Made by a program: the position numbers and the translations under genes | Source of the DNA: a bacterium | GTDB taxonomy: Bacteria > Bacillota > Bacilli > Lactobacillales > Streptococcaceae | Assembly: GCA_905221205.1 (NCBI GenBank) | Contig: CAJNCG010000003.1 | Coordinates: 223,367-287,366 of the forward strand | Direction: 5' to 3' | DNA length: 64,000 nucleotides | Part shown: positions 25,992 through 34,849 of the stretch, piece after piece | Numbering within the stretch: position 1 is the stretch's first letter | How the letters are laid out: each line of letters opens with the position of its first letter | The notes under the pieces: generated by a model | Told to the model about the DNA's origin: nothing | Database searches by the model: none | The model's input: the letters and a program-made list of their open reading frames with translations, nothing else

Positions 25992-27158
25992 TTAACGTTT
26001 GGCAAAAGTCGTCACAATCCGCTGACAGACTTCTTGCAGCAGAGATTTAGGCATGGCTACATTGAGGCGGGCATGGAGACTCCCTTCCTCTCCAAAATCC
26101 AAACCACGGTTGAGAATAACCTTGGCTTCATTTCTCAAAAGCTCTTGCAATCTTTCATCAGTCAGGTCATAAGCTGAAAAATCAAGCCAAATCAAGTAGG
26201 TTCCCTGCGGTTTCATGGCCTTGATTTTAGTCTCTTTTCCAAATAGATCCACCACATAATTGATATGGTCTTCAAAGACTTGCTTGAGTTCCTCTAGCCA
26301 ATCCTTCCCATAGCGATAAGCAGCTTCTGTCGCCAAATAACCCAAACCTGAAATTTCATGCTGATTATTAGCCAACTGACGTTTCTGGTAAGCCACTCTC
26401 AACTTAGGATTTTCAATGACTGCATAGGAATTTTTTGTCCCCGCAATATTAAAAGTTTTAGTAGCACTGCTTAAGACGATAGCAAATTTTTTAAAGTCAG
26501 GGTTGATGGTATTGAAGGAATGATGCTTGTGACCAAAGAGAGCCAAATCTTGGTGAATCTCATCAGAAACCAACAAAACACCGTGTTTTTGGCAGAGTTG
26601 GCCAATCTTCTCCAACACTTCCTTTTCCCAAACACGTCCACCAGGATTATGAGGGTTGCAGAGAATATAGAGTTTGACATCCTCTTCTACCAAATCCTTC
26701 TCCAGTTGGTCAAAGTCAATCTCAAACAGACCATCCTTTTCCATCAAAGAATTGGTAATCAATCTGCGATTATTCAACTTGACACTGCGAGCAAAAGGTG
26801 GGTAGACAGGTGTATTAATCAGAACCGCTTCGCCTTCTTTTGTAAAGGCTTGAATGGCTGTTGAAATAGCTGGTACTACACCCTCGATAAAGACAAGGGC
26901 CTCTTTGTCAAAGTGATAGCCGTGTTGTGTGGCTTCCCACTTTTGAACTTCCTTAATTAAATCATCACTGGCATAGGTATAGCCATAAACCAGTTGGTCT
27001 GCGTAAGTCTGCACGGCTTGGCGGATTTCAGGCAAAACCACAAAGTCCATGTCTGCTATCCAAGCTGGTAGGACTTCGCTATCCGTTTCTGCTTCTTTCC
27101 ATTTATAGGTATGATGCCCTAAACGATTAGGCAGGCTTGTAAAATCATATTTTCCCAT
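25992..27158 (-). CDS. patB: PatB/MalY-type cystathionine beta-lyase (aminotransferase fold)
   Basis: 388 residues, class I/II PLP fold. Visible segments include PAWIADMDF (early substrate region), NPHNPGGRVW, SDEIHQDLALFGHKH, and the PLP-lysine segment SSATKTFNIAGTKNS. This subgroup (MalY/PatB) cleaves cystathionine or cysteine conjugates by beta-elimination rather than transaminating. It is downstream of a PLP gamma-family enzyme with a 7-nt gap, so both belong to one sulphur amino-acid operon. Confidence 0.92.
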   Translation of the reverse strand: MGKYDFTSLPNRLGHHTYKWKEAETDSEVLPAWIADMDFVVLPEIRQAVQTYADQLVYGYTYASDDLIKEVQKWEATQHGYHFDKEALVFIEGVVPAISTAIQAFTKEGEAVLINTPVYPPFARSVKLNNRRLITNSLMEKDGLFEIDFDQLEKDLVEEDVKLYILCNPHNPGGRVWEKEVLEKIGQLCQKHGVLLVSDEIHQDLALFGHKHHSFNTINPDFKKFAIVLSSATKTFNIAGTKNSYAVIENPKLRVAYQKRQLANNQHEISGLGYLATEAAYRYGKDWLEELKQVFEDHINYVVDLFGKETKIKAMKPQGTYLIWLDFSAYDLTDERLQELLRNEAKVILNRGLDFGEEGSLHARLNVAMPKSLLQEVCQRIVTTFAKR

Positions 27159-27165
27159 CTTTGTA

Positions 27166-28260
27166 TTATCCTTCTAATGCTTGGCGCAAATCTGCAATCA
27201 AATCTCTAGCATCCTCAATCCCGATTGACAAGCGCAAGAGGTCATCTGTCAAACCATAAGAATGGCGCACTTCTGCTGGAATATCGGCGTGAGTTTGCGT
27301 CGTTGGATAAGTGATAAGACTTTCCACCCCACCTAAACTTTCCGCAAAGGAGAAGACCTTAAGACTATTCAAGATATGTGGAATGCGTGTTTCATCCGCT
27401 ACTTTAAAGGAAATCATGCCTCCACGACCAGTGTAGAGAACTTCCTTAACTGCTGGAGAATCCTTCAAAAAGGCAACCACTTCTTGGGCATTGGCTGTTG
27501 AGCGCTCCATACGAAGAGATAGAGTCTTGAGACCACGAATCAATTGATAGCTGTCAAATGGAGACAAGACTGCCCCTGTCGTATTGAGATTGTAAAAGAG
27601 TTTCTCGTATAGTTCTAAACTATTGGTCACAACCACTCCAGCCAAGACATCATTATGACCTGCAAGATACTTGGTTGCTGAATGCAGAACGATATCGGCT
27701 CCATCTTCAATCGGACGTTGGTAGATAGGGCTATAGAAGGTATTGTCCACCACCACTTTGGCACCCTTAGCATGAGCCAGTTTTGCTAGTTTTTCGATAT
27801 CAAATTCCAACATCAAAGGATTGGTTGGCGTTTCGATATAGAGAACATCCACGTCCTTATCCAACTCGGCAATCAACTCTTCTTCTGTATTGGCATAGGT
27901 AAAATGGAAACGACCTTCCTGCTCCACTTGATTGAACCAGCGGAAAGAACCTCCATAAAGGTCGCGCACTGCTAAAACCTTACTTCCTACTGGGAAAACG
28001 CTAAAGGCCAATACAATAGCTGACATCCCTGAGCTAGTCGCTAGGGCATAGTCTGCTGACTCAATGGCCGCCAAGACTTCCTCCGCCTTGCTGCGAGTTG
28101 GGTTTTTAGTGCGTGTATAGTCAAAACCAGTAGATTTACCAAACTCTGGATGCTGATAGGTCGTCGAAAAATGAAGCGGTGTCACCAAAGCTCCTGTCGC
28201 TTCGTCTGATTTGATACCCGCCTGGGCCAAAATTGTGTTAATGTGTAATTCCTTGCTCAT
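27166..28260 (-). CDS. metC: Cys/Met-metabolism PLP enzyme (cystathionine gamma-synthase/beta-lyase type)
   Basis: 364 residues. The family signature is DVLYIETPTNPLMLEFDI, then DNTFYSPIYQRPIEDGADIVLHSATKYLAGHNDV with the PLP lysine in SATKYLAGH. It acts in methionine/cysteine interconversion; gamma-synthase, beta-lyase and gamma-lyase activities cannot be told apart with certainty from motifs. ATG at 28260 follows GGAGG. First gene of the metC-patB operon, preceded by an extended -10 and a MET-box. Confidence 0.9.
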   Translation of the reverse strand: MSKELHINTILAQAGIKSDEATGALVTPLHFSTTYQHPEFGKSTGFDYTRTKNPTRSKAEEVLAAIESADYALATSSGMSAIVLAFSVFPVGSKVLAVRDLYGGSFRWFNQVEQEGRFHFTYANTEEELIAELDKDVDVLYIETPTNPLMLEFDIEKLAKLAHAKGAKVVVDNTFYSPIYQRPIEDGADIVLHSATKYLAGHNDVLAGVVVTNSLELYEKLFYNLNTTGAVLSPFDSYQLIRGLKTLSLRMERSTANAQEVVAFLKDSPAVKEVLYTGRGGMISFKVADETRIPHILNSLKVFSFAESLGGVESLITYPTTQTHADIPAEVRHSYGLTDDLLRLSIGIEDARDLIADLRQALEG

Positions 28261-28286
28261 ACAATACCTCCAAATCTATAGTAACT

Positions 28287-28353
28287 ATTGTACCACTTAT
28301 TTTCATCAACTCATTTTCTTCTTTTCAAGAGCTAGCTATAGTTTCAAACTATA
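28287..28353 (-). promoter_or_regulatory. metC-patB promoter with MET-box palindrome
   Basis: The -10 is TACAAT at 28287-28292 with an upstream TG (TGGTACAAT). A perfect 17-bp palindrome TATAGTTTCAAACTATA lies at 28337-28353, around -57 to -73 of the predicted start. It fits the streptococcal MET-box consensus TATAGTTTnAAACTATA, bound by the LysR-type regulator MetR/MtaR. The position fits activation of a sulphur amino-acid operon. Confidence 0.85.
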
Positions 28354-28375
28354 CACTTAGCTAGTAAAGCTAAAA

Positions 28376-28408
28376 AAGAATCCAGAAAATATTCCAGATC
28401 CTTTTTTG
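28376..28408 (-). terminator. Intrinsic terminator of the PH-like gene
   Basis: On the minus strand AAAGGATCTGGAA pairs over 13 positions, with a few G-U pairs, with TTTTCTGGATTCTTT, and T's follow. It lies 18 nt past the stop of the 28426-28881 gene. Confidence 0.75.
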
Positions 28409-28425
28409 ACGATGATTACTTGTGT

Positions 28426-28881
28426 TTACTTGGACTGAAAGAAATCCTGTTGGGCTAAATAGTCATAATGCTCTTTGTTAAATTGATACTGCCCCACATG
28501 CTGACTAATCTGACCGACATCCACGGAAAAAATATAGGCTTCATTTTGATAGTTCCAGCTCAGCCTAACTGTATTCAAGACTGTCTTATAAGTAAAATCT
28601 TTAACTTGATTCCAAGGCATCTCTACGACGTGATTAGAGCGATTCTCAGTTATATCACTGATGTCCATCAAATAGATCCCTTTAGGTGTGAAAGCTATAA
28701 TCTTAGGCTTCACGCTCGACTGAACATAGTAATTTCCTCCTACAATGAAAAAATCAATAAAGGATTTCAGCCATGTCTTTTTCTTGAAGGCCATCAGAAA
28801 ATTATTTTGCCCTTCAATTCGACAAGTTGACAGAAATGATGCAATCTGTTTTTCTGTTGCAAATTCCATAATAGCGCCCAT
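28426..28881 (-). CDS. Conserved hypothetical protein, PH-like fold likely
   Basis: 151 residues, no signal peptide or clear membrane helix. ATG at 28881 follows TGGAGGT. KPKIIAFTPKGIYLMDISD, then VVEMPWNQVKDFTYK, then VRLSWNYQNEAYIF give the alternating strand pattern of bacterial PH-like domains (a W-x-x-V-x-x-F hinge is typical). The role is unknown. It lies between aliB and the metC operon and is monocistronic with a long predicted leader. Confidence 0.7.
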   Translation of the reverse strand: MGAIMEFATEKQIASFLSTCRIEGQNNFLMAFKKKTWLKSFIDFFIVGGNYYVQSSVKPKIIAFTPKGIYLMDISDITENRSNHVVEMPWNQVKDFTYKTVLNTVRLSWNYQNEAYIFSVDVGQISQHVGQYQFNKEHYDYLAQQDFFQSK

Positions 28882-29137
28882 GATGTTACCTCCATAACGA
28901 TTAGTAAATAGGCAAATAAGAACTCTTCACATAAAAGAAGAACTTATCATTTGTTGCATTTTATCTTACTTTTCCAGTAGACGACATCCCTCCTATAACA
29001 TTACCCTAGCATGTGCATACTTCAATCAACATTGGGTAGATTTTCGAACGTAGTTTCTTATATTTATTATATCATAAACTCAATTAACTATAAGAAAATG
29101 TAAGCACTTTTCTTCCAAATTTGCCATCATTCTATAT
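28882..29137 (-). promoter_or_regulatory. Long leader region of the PH-like gene
   Basis: The only strong promoter element is an extended -10, TGATATAAT (hexamer 29066-29071). That implies a 5' leader of about 178 nt. The leader has a TACCC/GGGTA pairing enclosing about 28 nt (roughly 28998-29036) and a second TCTTC/GAAGA hairpin near 28925-28945. No coding sequence and no known riboswitch class was recognised here. Confidence 0.4.
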
Positions 29138-29171
29138 AAAAACGACGGCTTCTTTCGAAACCATCGTTTTT
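29138..29171 (-). terminator. Intrinsic terminator of aliB
   Basis: On the minus strand AAAAACGATGG and CCGTCGTTTTT form a stem around TTTCGAAAGAAG, 13 nt past the aliB stop. Confidence 0.85.
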
Positions 29172-29183
29172 CTTGAAAAATCC

Positions 29184-31142
29184 TTATTTGACATGTTTTG
29201 CCAATTCTTCTTGAGCTTTTTTATTGGATTCTTCTTTTTCTTTCAACCATTTTTCTTTGGCTTTTTCATATTCATCTTTTGTGACTGTCTTATCTTGTAA
29301 TTTGAGGTATTTATATGATTCGACCCCTTTATTACCAGCTAATGAATATGGTGATGAGAAAGGAACAATTTTTCTCAATGTTGGTGTTCCACCAAGCGAA
29401 ACATTTGGAATTGCTAGAGAGCTATCCACCAACCAAGCTTGGGCATCTGCATATTTTTCATAACGTTTAGCTGGATCTTGTTCCTTATTAGCTTCTTCCA
29501 ACATTTGAGTATAGACATCCAGTCCAACCGCCTTAGCTTTGTCATTGACTTCACCTGGCTCCAAACCTAGATTTTGCATCAAACCACCAGAATTAACGTT
29601 AAAGACATCCAGATAGGTTGAAGGATCTTGATAGTCTGCACTCCAACCACCATTGTAAAGATCATAATCTTTCTGAGCAGCAGTTTGAGCCAAATAGCTT
29701 GTATTATCAAAGTCTTCAGTAGAGAGTTGGTGAACATCAATCACAACATTATCTGCACCTAAGACAGATTCAATTGATTGTTTCATGGAATTGATTCCTT
29801 GAATCTCTGCCTTATTCGTCAAATCTACAGTTTTATCTAAGTGGATAGGGAATTGGACTCCTTTGGCTTGGAGTTCTTTCTTAGCTTCAGCAAATTTAGC
29901 CTTGGCTTTTTCTGGATTATAGTATGGGTCCTGAGCATCCGCAAAGTTGATTCCTTGCCATTCTTTACCATAATTCACCATCTTAGAGGCTACTACTTCA
30001 CCAAAGTCTTTTCCGTTGATACTTACGAAGTTTGGAGGAACAACCAAATTACGCAAAATCTTAGTTGCCCCCTCTTCTCCTTGAGATTGAGCCCCGTATG
30101 CTGTACGGTCATAGGCAAAATTAATGGCTTGACGGAAGTTTTTATTAAGGACTGCTTCTTGAGTCGATTTCTTTTCAGCATCACTTGTCTTGGAAGTGAA
30201 TTTATAAGATTTTCTATCTAGGTTAAAGTTTAGGAAGTAAGAAGTAGCATCTTGCATGCTATAGATGATATTGTCTTTATTCTTCTCTTTAATCCCTTCA
30301 AAACTTGAACTATTTGGATAGAGACGAGCATAACTATAAGCCCCCTCGACAAAGTTACGAGCCAGTGCATCTTGGTCACTACCATCATAATAAGCCAATT
30401 TCACATCATCTACAAAGACATTTTTGGCATCCCAGTAGTTAGGATTTTTCTTGTATTCGATGACCGATTTTGAAACAAAGGATTTCATCAAGAAAGGTCC
30501 ATTATACAAAATGCTAGATGGATCTACCTTCCCAAAATCATCCCCTTTTGATTTCAAGAAATCCGCATTGACTGGGAAAAGAATAGTTGATGTTGTCTTT
30601 GAGTTCCAGTAAGGTTCTGGTCGTGTCAAGGTATATTGAACAGTTTGGTCATCAAGAGCCTTGACTCCGACAGTTGAAAAGTCGCTTGTTTTACCGTTAA
30701 TGTAATCATCCAAACCTGCTACGGATTCTTGCACTAAGTACAAGGCTTCTGATTTTTTATCAGCCGCATATTTCAAACCAGTAACAAAATCTTGGGCAGT
30801 TACAGGAGCATATTCATCTCCTTCTGAAGTATACCACTTAATGTCCTTACGAAGTTTGTAGGTATAGGTCAAACCGTCTTGAGAAACACTCCAATCCTCT
30901 GCCAAAGATGGGACATAGTTCCCATACTGGTCATTTTCCATGAGCCCATCTACCAGATTGGTCACAATATCATTAGTTGTTGCACGGTTTTCTGCTAGAT
31001 AGTTCAAACTTGATGGATCGCTTGAGTAAACATAGTTATATGTTTTTGACGCTGTGCTAGAATTTCCACAGGCACTTAACAAAATACCTGCACTTAACAC
31101 GACACCCGCAAGCGTTGCATACTTGGCCTTAGACTTTTTCAT
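29184..31142 (-). CDS. aliB: Oligopeptide ABC transporter substrate-binding lipoprotein
   Basis: 652 residues, the length of pneumococcal AmiA/AliA/AliB. Signal peptide with lipobox LLSACG; the mature protein is an OppA-like (SBP family 5) binding protein: YNYVYSSDPSSLNYL, YTYKLRKDIKWYTSEGDEYAPVTAQDFVTGLKYA (core KDIKWYTSEG, VTAQDFVTG). Such proteins deliver peptides to the Ami permease encoded elsewhere. No permease or ATPase gene adjoins it, as expected for an orphan Ali protein. Which Ali paralog it is rests on neighbours (ytgP, murE), as recalled from pneumococcus. Confidence 0.9.
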   Translation of the reverse strand: MKKSKAKYATLAGVVLSAGILLSACGNSSTASKTYNYVYSSDPSSLNYLAENRATTNDIVTNLVDGLMENDQYGNYVPSLAEDWSVSQDGLTYTYKLRKDIKWYTSEGDEYAPVTAQDFVTGLKYAADKKSEALYLVQESVAGLDDYINGKTSDFSTVGVKALDDQTVQYTLTRPEPYWNSKTTSTILFPVNADFLKSKGDDFGKVDPSSILYNGPFLMKSFVSKSVIEYKKNPNYWDAKNVFVDDVKLAYYDGSDQDALARNFVEGAYSYARLYPNSSSFEGIKEKNKDNIIYSMQDATSYFLNFNLDRKSYKFTSKTSDAEKKSTQEAVLNKNFRQAINFAYDRTAYGAQSQGEEGATKILRNLVVPPNFVSINGKDFGEVVASKMVNYGKEWQGINFADAQDPYYNPEKAKAKFAEAKKELQAKGVQFPIHLDKTVDLTNKAEIQGINSMKQSIESVLGADNVVIDVHQLSTEDFDNTSYLAQTAAQKDYDLYNGGWSADYQDPSTYLDVFNVNSGGLMQNLGLEPGEVNDKAKAVGLDVYTQMLEEANKEQDPAKRYEKYADAQAWLVDSSLAIPNVSLGGTPTLRKIVPFSSPYSLAGNKGVESYKYLKLQDKTVTKDEYEKAKEKWLKEKEESNKKAQEELAKHVK

Positions 31143-31174
31143 CTCCAGAACCTCCTGATTTAAATATTTGTCTT

Positions 31175-31203
31175 ATTATACAACTCGTGTTTTATTTAGT
31201 CAA
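31175..31203 (-). promoter_or_regulatory. aliB promoter
   Basis: Near-consensus: TTGACT (31198-31203), 17 bp, TATAAT (31175-31180), 33 nt upstream of the start codon. Confidence 0.85.
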
Positions 31204-31268
31204 TAGGTTTTTTGAAAAAATTAATTATTCCATCTACAAACTATAGAAATTATTCTACAAAATAATAA

Positions 31269-31320
31269 AAAAGAGAATAATTTAATCATTCCTTGATAGA
31301 AACGTTCAAATTATTCCCTT
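31269..31320 (-). terminator. Intrinsic terminator of ytgP
   Basis: On the minus strand GGGAATAATTT pairs with AAATTATTCTC over 11 bp (one G-U), followed by TTTTTT, 14 nt past the stop. Confidence 0.75.
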
Positions 31321-31333
31321 TATTTATAAAAAT

Positions 31334-32959
31334 TTATTGAGAAATTTTTAATTTTGATCGCAGGCGATCTGCTTGAGCTTGTCCAATCACCTTGTCCAAT
31401 AAGCGAGTACGAAGGCTCAAGAATCCGTAAATTCCTCCTCCCATGGCACCAACAAGAGCTACATAAAGGAAGCTCCACAAACGTCCACTTGGTTGGAAGA
31501 CAAATCCTAAAATCCACTGGATGACACCGACACCCATGAACATAACAAGGGTCAACAAACTGATTAAAATGGTTCGCTTCACAATCACCTTGCGCTTGAC
31601 ACCCGTTACCTTACAAATATCCCGATACATCAAGACGTTAGGAATGATAAGACCGATAGTTGTGGAAATCAAAGGACCATAACTGTGGAAGAGGGCGATG
31701 GTAGGGATTTGCAAGACTAGCTTGGCAATCGAACCATAGATAAAGTAGAGAACTGCCTTGCGGTTACGGAACATGGCCTGAAGCATTGGAGACAAGACCA
31801 TGTACAAACCTAAAATGGTAGACTGCAAAACGGCAAAGACAAACAAGCCCATAGCCAAACTATCTGGCTTGCCATAGAAAACGGTATAAAGAGGTTCTCC
31901 TACCATGACCACTCCAACTGTTGCTGGCAGTAGGAATAAGAAAAGCATGGTAATACTGTCCTGAACGAGACAAGAAGCTGCCCTCAAATCTCCCTTGACA
32001 TAGTTTTCAGTCAAAAGTGGCAAGCCTACACTCCCAATCGAGACCCCAACAGAAATCAAAATCATAGTGATTTTATTAGGATTGGCAGAGAAATAAGAAA
32101 ACATGACAACCAAGTCTTCATTACTATAGTTGGTAAACCAACTCATACTATTGATAAAAGTCATCTGGTCCAGAATCTGGAAGAGCTGGATAGCAGAACC
32201 CGTCAGGATAAAAGGAATGGCTTCCTTAATGGTATCGACCAAAAGACGCTTGCTGTTTATCTTATCCCCTGTTTCAAGGACTCTTTTAAGTAAACCTTCT
32301 TTTGCAAGGAAGTAAATCAAGACTGCAAAACTGGCTACCATACCGACAAAGGCCGCAAAGGTAGATTGGGTAACCGCTGCTAGATAATCTCCTGAGCCCA
32401 TTTTCATAATCATAAAGGTAGCTAGGAGCATCCAGATAACTCGAATGACTTGCTCTGCGATTTGACTCATGGCATAAGGTTTGAGATTATTCATCCCTTG
32501 GAAAAAGCCTCGGATAACACTCATAGAAGGGAAAATCAAGACCGCCCAAGCCAAGCTCTGCATGATTGGGATCAAGTCTTTACCCACACCCGACAAGTCT
32601 GCTAGCCAAGGAGCAAAGACATACAAGACTAAAGCAAAGACCAGACCTAGTCCCGTCATAAAGCCTAAAAAGCTCCGAATCAGTGCAAAGCTGTGCTCTT
32701 CTTCTCGCATGGTATTGTACTTAGCCACTTGCTTGGCCACCGCAACTGGAATCCCCGCTGTTGAAACCAGCAAGAACCAGGCATAGATATTGTAACCCAT
32801 GGTAAAGAGACCATTGGCCGTAGCTGCATAAGACCCCATCCAGATATACCAGGGGATAATATAAATAGCCCCAAGCAGGCGACTGATAAAGTTACTAGCC
32901 GTTAACCAAGCAGTCCCCCGTAACATCTGGGCCTGCTGGTGATTGTTTTCGTTAGACAT
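31334..32959 (-). CDS. ytgP: MOP-superfamily flippase, YtgP/MurJ functional homologue
   Basis: 541 residues with about 14 membrane helices. The N-terminal GTAWLTASNFISRLLGAIYIIPW and SVIRGFFQGMNNLKPYAMSQIAEQ are typical of the SpoVB/YtgP (polysaccharide export/MOP) family. A streptococcal YtgP has been shown to replace MurJ in E. coli, so lipid II flipping is the likely role. Divergent from murE with overlapping promoters (see 33007-33064), which links membrane and cytoplasmic steps of the same pathway. ATG preceded by GAGGAAT. Confidence 0.9.
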   Translation of the reverse strand: MSNENNHQQAQMLRGTAWLTASNFISRLLGAIYIIPWYIWMGSYAATANGLFTMGYNIYAWFLLVSTAGIPVAVAKQVAKYNTMREEEHSFALIRSFLGFMTGLGLVFALVLYVFAPWLADLSGVGKDLIPIMQSLAWAVLIFPSMSVIRGFFQGMNNLKPYAMSQIAEQVIRVIWMLLATFMIMKMGSGDYLAAVTQSTFAAFVGMVASFAVLIYFLAKEGLLKRVLETGDKINSKRLLVDTIKEAIPFILTGSAIQLFQILDQMTFINSMSWFTNYSNEDLVVMFSYFSANPNKITMILISVGVSIGSVGLPLLTENYVKGDLRAASCLVQDSITMLFLFLLPATVGVVMVGEPLYTVFYGKPDSLAMGLFVFAVLQSTILGLYMVLSPMLQAMFRNRKAVLYFIYGSIAKLVLQIPTIALFHSYGPLISTTIGLIIPNVLMYRDICKVTGVKRKVIVKRTILISLLTLVMFMGVGVIQWILGFVFQPSGRLWSFLYVALVGAMGGGIYGFLSLRTRLLDKVIGQAQADRLRSKLKISQ

Positions 32960-33006
32960 AGATTCCTCATTTTATTTTAATCACTAGGAAAAATTCCTCA
33001 TCTTCC

Positions 33007-33064
33007 ATTATAAACTTTTCCTTGTCACTTGTAAATTTACGACTTTCGGTTTACAATAGAAAGT
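33007..33064. promoter_or_regulatory. Overlapping divergent promoters of ytgP and murE
   Basis: For murE (plus): TTGTAA at 33029-33034, 17 bp, TACAAT at 33052-33057. For ytgP (minus): TTTACA at 33030-33035, 17 bp, TATAAT at 33007-33012. The two -35 hexamers share five base pairs, so both promoters cannot be occupied at once. The murE transcript is predicted to begin at 33064-33065, at the ATG itself. Confidence 0.8.
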
Positions 33065-34510
33065 ATGATAAAGATTGAAACCGTATTAGATATATTAAAG
33101 AAAGATGGTCTCTTCCGCGAGATTATCGACCAAGGACACTATCACTACAACTATAACGATGTCGTGTTTGACACCATCTGCTATGACAGCCGCAAGACCA
33201 AAAAGAAGAGCCTCTTTTTCGTCAAAGGTGCTGCCTTTAAGAAGGAATTTCTTCTTTCAGCCATCTCTCAAGGACTCGGTTGGTATGTGTCTGAAAAAGA
33301 CTATGAAGTTGGTATTCCTGCTATTATCGTCAGCGATATCAAGAAAGCCATGAGTTTAGTAGCCATGGAATTTTATGGTAATCCACAGGATAAACTCAAA
33401 CTCCTCGCCTTTACTGGCACTAAGGGTAAGACAACAGCAGCCTATTTCGCCTATAACATTTTATCTCAAGGACATCGACCTGCTATGTTGTCGACCATGA
33501 ACACAACTCTAGATGGAAAGACTTTCTTTAAGTCAGCATTGACAACTCCTGAGAGCATTGACCTCTTTGATATGATGAATCAAGCTGTGCAAAATGACCG
33601 CACCCACCTCATCATGGAGGTATCCAGTCAAGCCTATCTGGTCAAACGTGTCTATGGTCTAACCTTTGATGTGGGAGTTTTCCTCAATATCAGCCCAGAC
33701 CATATCGGCCCTATTGAACACCCTAGCTTTGAAGACTACTTCTACCACAAGCGTCTCTTGATGGAAAATAGCCGAGCAGTCATCATTAACAGTGACATGG
33801 ACCACTTCTCAGTCTTGAAAGAACAGGTAGAAAATCAAGACCATGATTTCTATGGTAGTCAGTCAAGTAACCAAATCGAGAATTCCAAAGCCTTTAGTTT
33901 TTCAGCTACGGGTAAACTCGCTGGAGATTATGATATTCAACTCATTGGACACTTTAACCAAGAAAATGCAGTCGCTGCAGGACTTGCCTGTCTCCGTCTG
34001 GGCGCTAGTCTTGAGGACATCAAAAAAGGAATCGCAGCAACCCGCGTTCCTGGGCGTATGGAAGTCCTGACTCAGAAAAATGGTGCCAAGGTTTTCATTG
34101 ACTATGCCCACAATGGGGACAGTCTGAAAAAACTAATAAATGTCGTAGAAACTCATCAAACTGGAAAAATTGCACTGGTTCTTGGTTCGACAGGAAACAA
34201 GGGAGAAAGCCGTCGTAAGGACTTTGGCCTCCTCCTTAATCAACACCCTGAGATTCAAGTCTTTCTGACTGCTGATGACCCCAACTATGAAGATCCAATG
34301 GCCATTGCGGATGAAATTAGTAGCTATATCAACCATCCTGTTGAAAAGATTGCGAATCGTCAAGAAGCCATCAAGGCAGCTATGGCTATCACAAATCAAG
34401 AATTAGATGCTGTCATTATCGCTGGTAAGGGGGCCGATTGCTACCAAATCGTCCAAGGCAAGAAAGAAGCCTATCCAGGAGATGCAGCCGTCGCGGAAAA
34501 TTATTTATAA
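33065..34510 (+). CDS. murE: UDP-MurNAc-L-Ala-D-Glu:L-lysine ligase
   Basis: 481 residues. ATP P-loop [43 protein letters not shown], and the amino-acid specificity motif [12 protein letters not shown] is the L-Lys type, whereas meso-DAP enzymes have DNPR. It adds L-Lys to the peptidoglycan stem peptide. The ATG at 33065 has only a weak GAAAG upstream and begins where transcription should start, suggesting a leaderless mRNA. Divergent from ytgP; ends at a bidirectional terminator. Confidence 0.96.
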   Translation: MIKIETVLDILKKDGLFREIIDQGHYHYNYNDVVFDTICYDSRKTKKKSLFFVKGAAFKKEFLLSAISQGLGWYVSEKDYEVGIPAIIVSDIKKAMSLVAMEFYGNPQDKLKLLAFTGTKGKTTAAYFAYNILSQGHRPAMLSTMNTTLDGKTFFKSALTTPESIDLFDMMNQAVQNDRTHLIMEVSSQAYLVKRVYGLTFDVGVFLNISPDHIGPIEHPSFEDYFYHKRLLMENSRAVIINSDMDHFSVLKEQVENQDHDFYGSQSSNQIENSKAFSFSATGKLAGDYDIQLIGHFNQENAVAAGLACLRLGASLEDIKKGIAATRVPGRMEVLTQKNGAKVFIDYAHNGDSLKKLINVVETHQTGKIALVLGSTGNKGESRRKDFGLLLNQHPEIQVFLTADDPNYEDPMAIADEISSYINHPVEKIANRQEAIKAAMAITNQELDAVIIAGKGADCYQIVQGKKEAYPGDAAVAENYL

Positions 34511-34516
34511 GATAGT

Positions 34517-34551
34517 AAAAAATCAAGGGAAATGAAACCCTTGATTTTTTC
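34517..34551. terminator. Bidirectional terminator between murE and the CsbD gene
   Basis: AAAAATCAAGGG and CCCTTGATTTTTT form a long perfect stem with A's and T's at both ends, serving murE (plus) and the CsbD gene (minus). Confidence 0.9.
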
Positions 34552-34556
34552 TATCC

Positions 34557-34748
34557 TTATTTAAAAGCGTTTTTCAAACCTTCAACGGCACCTTCTACAG
34601 CACCTTTAGAATCTTCAACTACTTCTTTTGCCTTAGCAACTGTCTTTTCTACAGCGCCTTCTGCTTCAGTCTTGCTATCCCCAGTAACTTTACCAAATCC
34701 TTCTTTGATAGCGCCTGTTGCTTGTTCCAATTTGTTTTCAAGTGACAT
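34557..34748 (-). CDS. CsbD-family small stress protein
   Basis: 63 residues from the ATG at 34748, which follows AAAGGAGA. A longer in-frame reading would run through the promoter. [24 protein letters not shown] is the CsbD-like signature (K-x-x-G-x-x-K-E-x-x-G-x-x-T/TGD), followed by Ala/Glu/Lys-rich helical repeats ([20 protein letters not shown]). CsbD homologues are general-stress proteins of unknown mechanism. Monocistronic, with a palindrome at the transcription start. Confidence 0.88.
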   Translation of the reverse strand: MSLENKLEQATGAIKEGFGKVTGDSKTEAEGAVEKTVAKAKEVVEDSKGAVEGAVEGLKNAFK

Positions 34749-34780
34749 ATGATTGTCTCCTTTGGTTTTATTCCGATATG

Positions 34781-34826
34781 TGTTACCGGTTACATATAGT
34801 TTATACTGAATCCTAAGGAAAGTCAA
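34781..34826 (-). promoter_or_regulatory. CsbD promoter with palindromic site at the transcription start
   Basis: TTGACT (34821-34826), 17 bp, TAAACT (34798-34803). Just downstream lies TGTTACCGGTTACA (34781-34794), a near-palindrome with ACCGGT core. The site is where a repressor would block initiation. It resembles a catabolite-responsive (cre) element but has only a loose match. Confidence 0.5.
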
Positions 34827-34849
34827 ACAATGTGCTCAGAAACAAGAAA

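Noticed and set aside
31235..31250. MET-box-like half site (AAACTATAG) upstream of aliB
   Set aside because: Only one arm is present and it lies far upstream of a near-consensus promoter.
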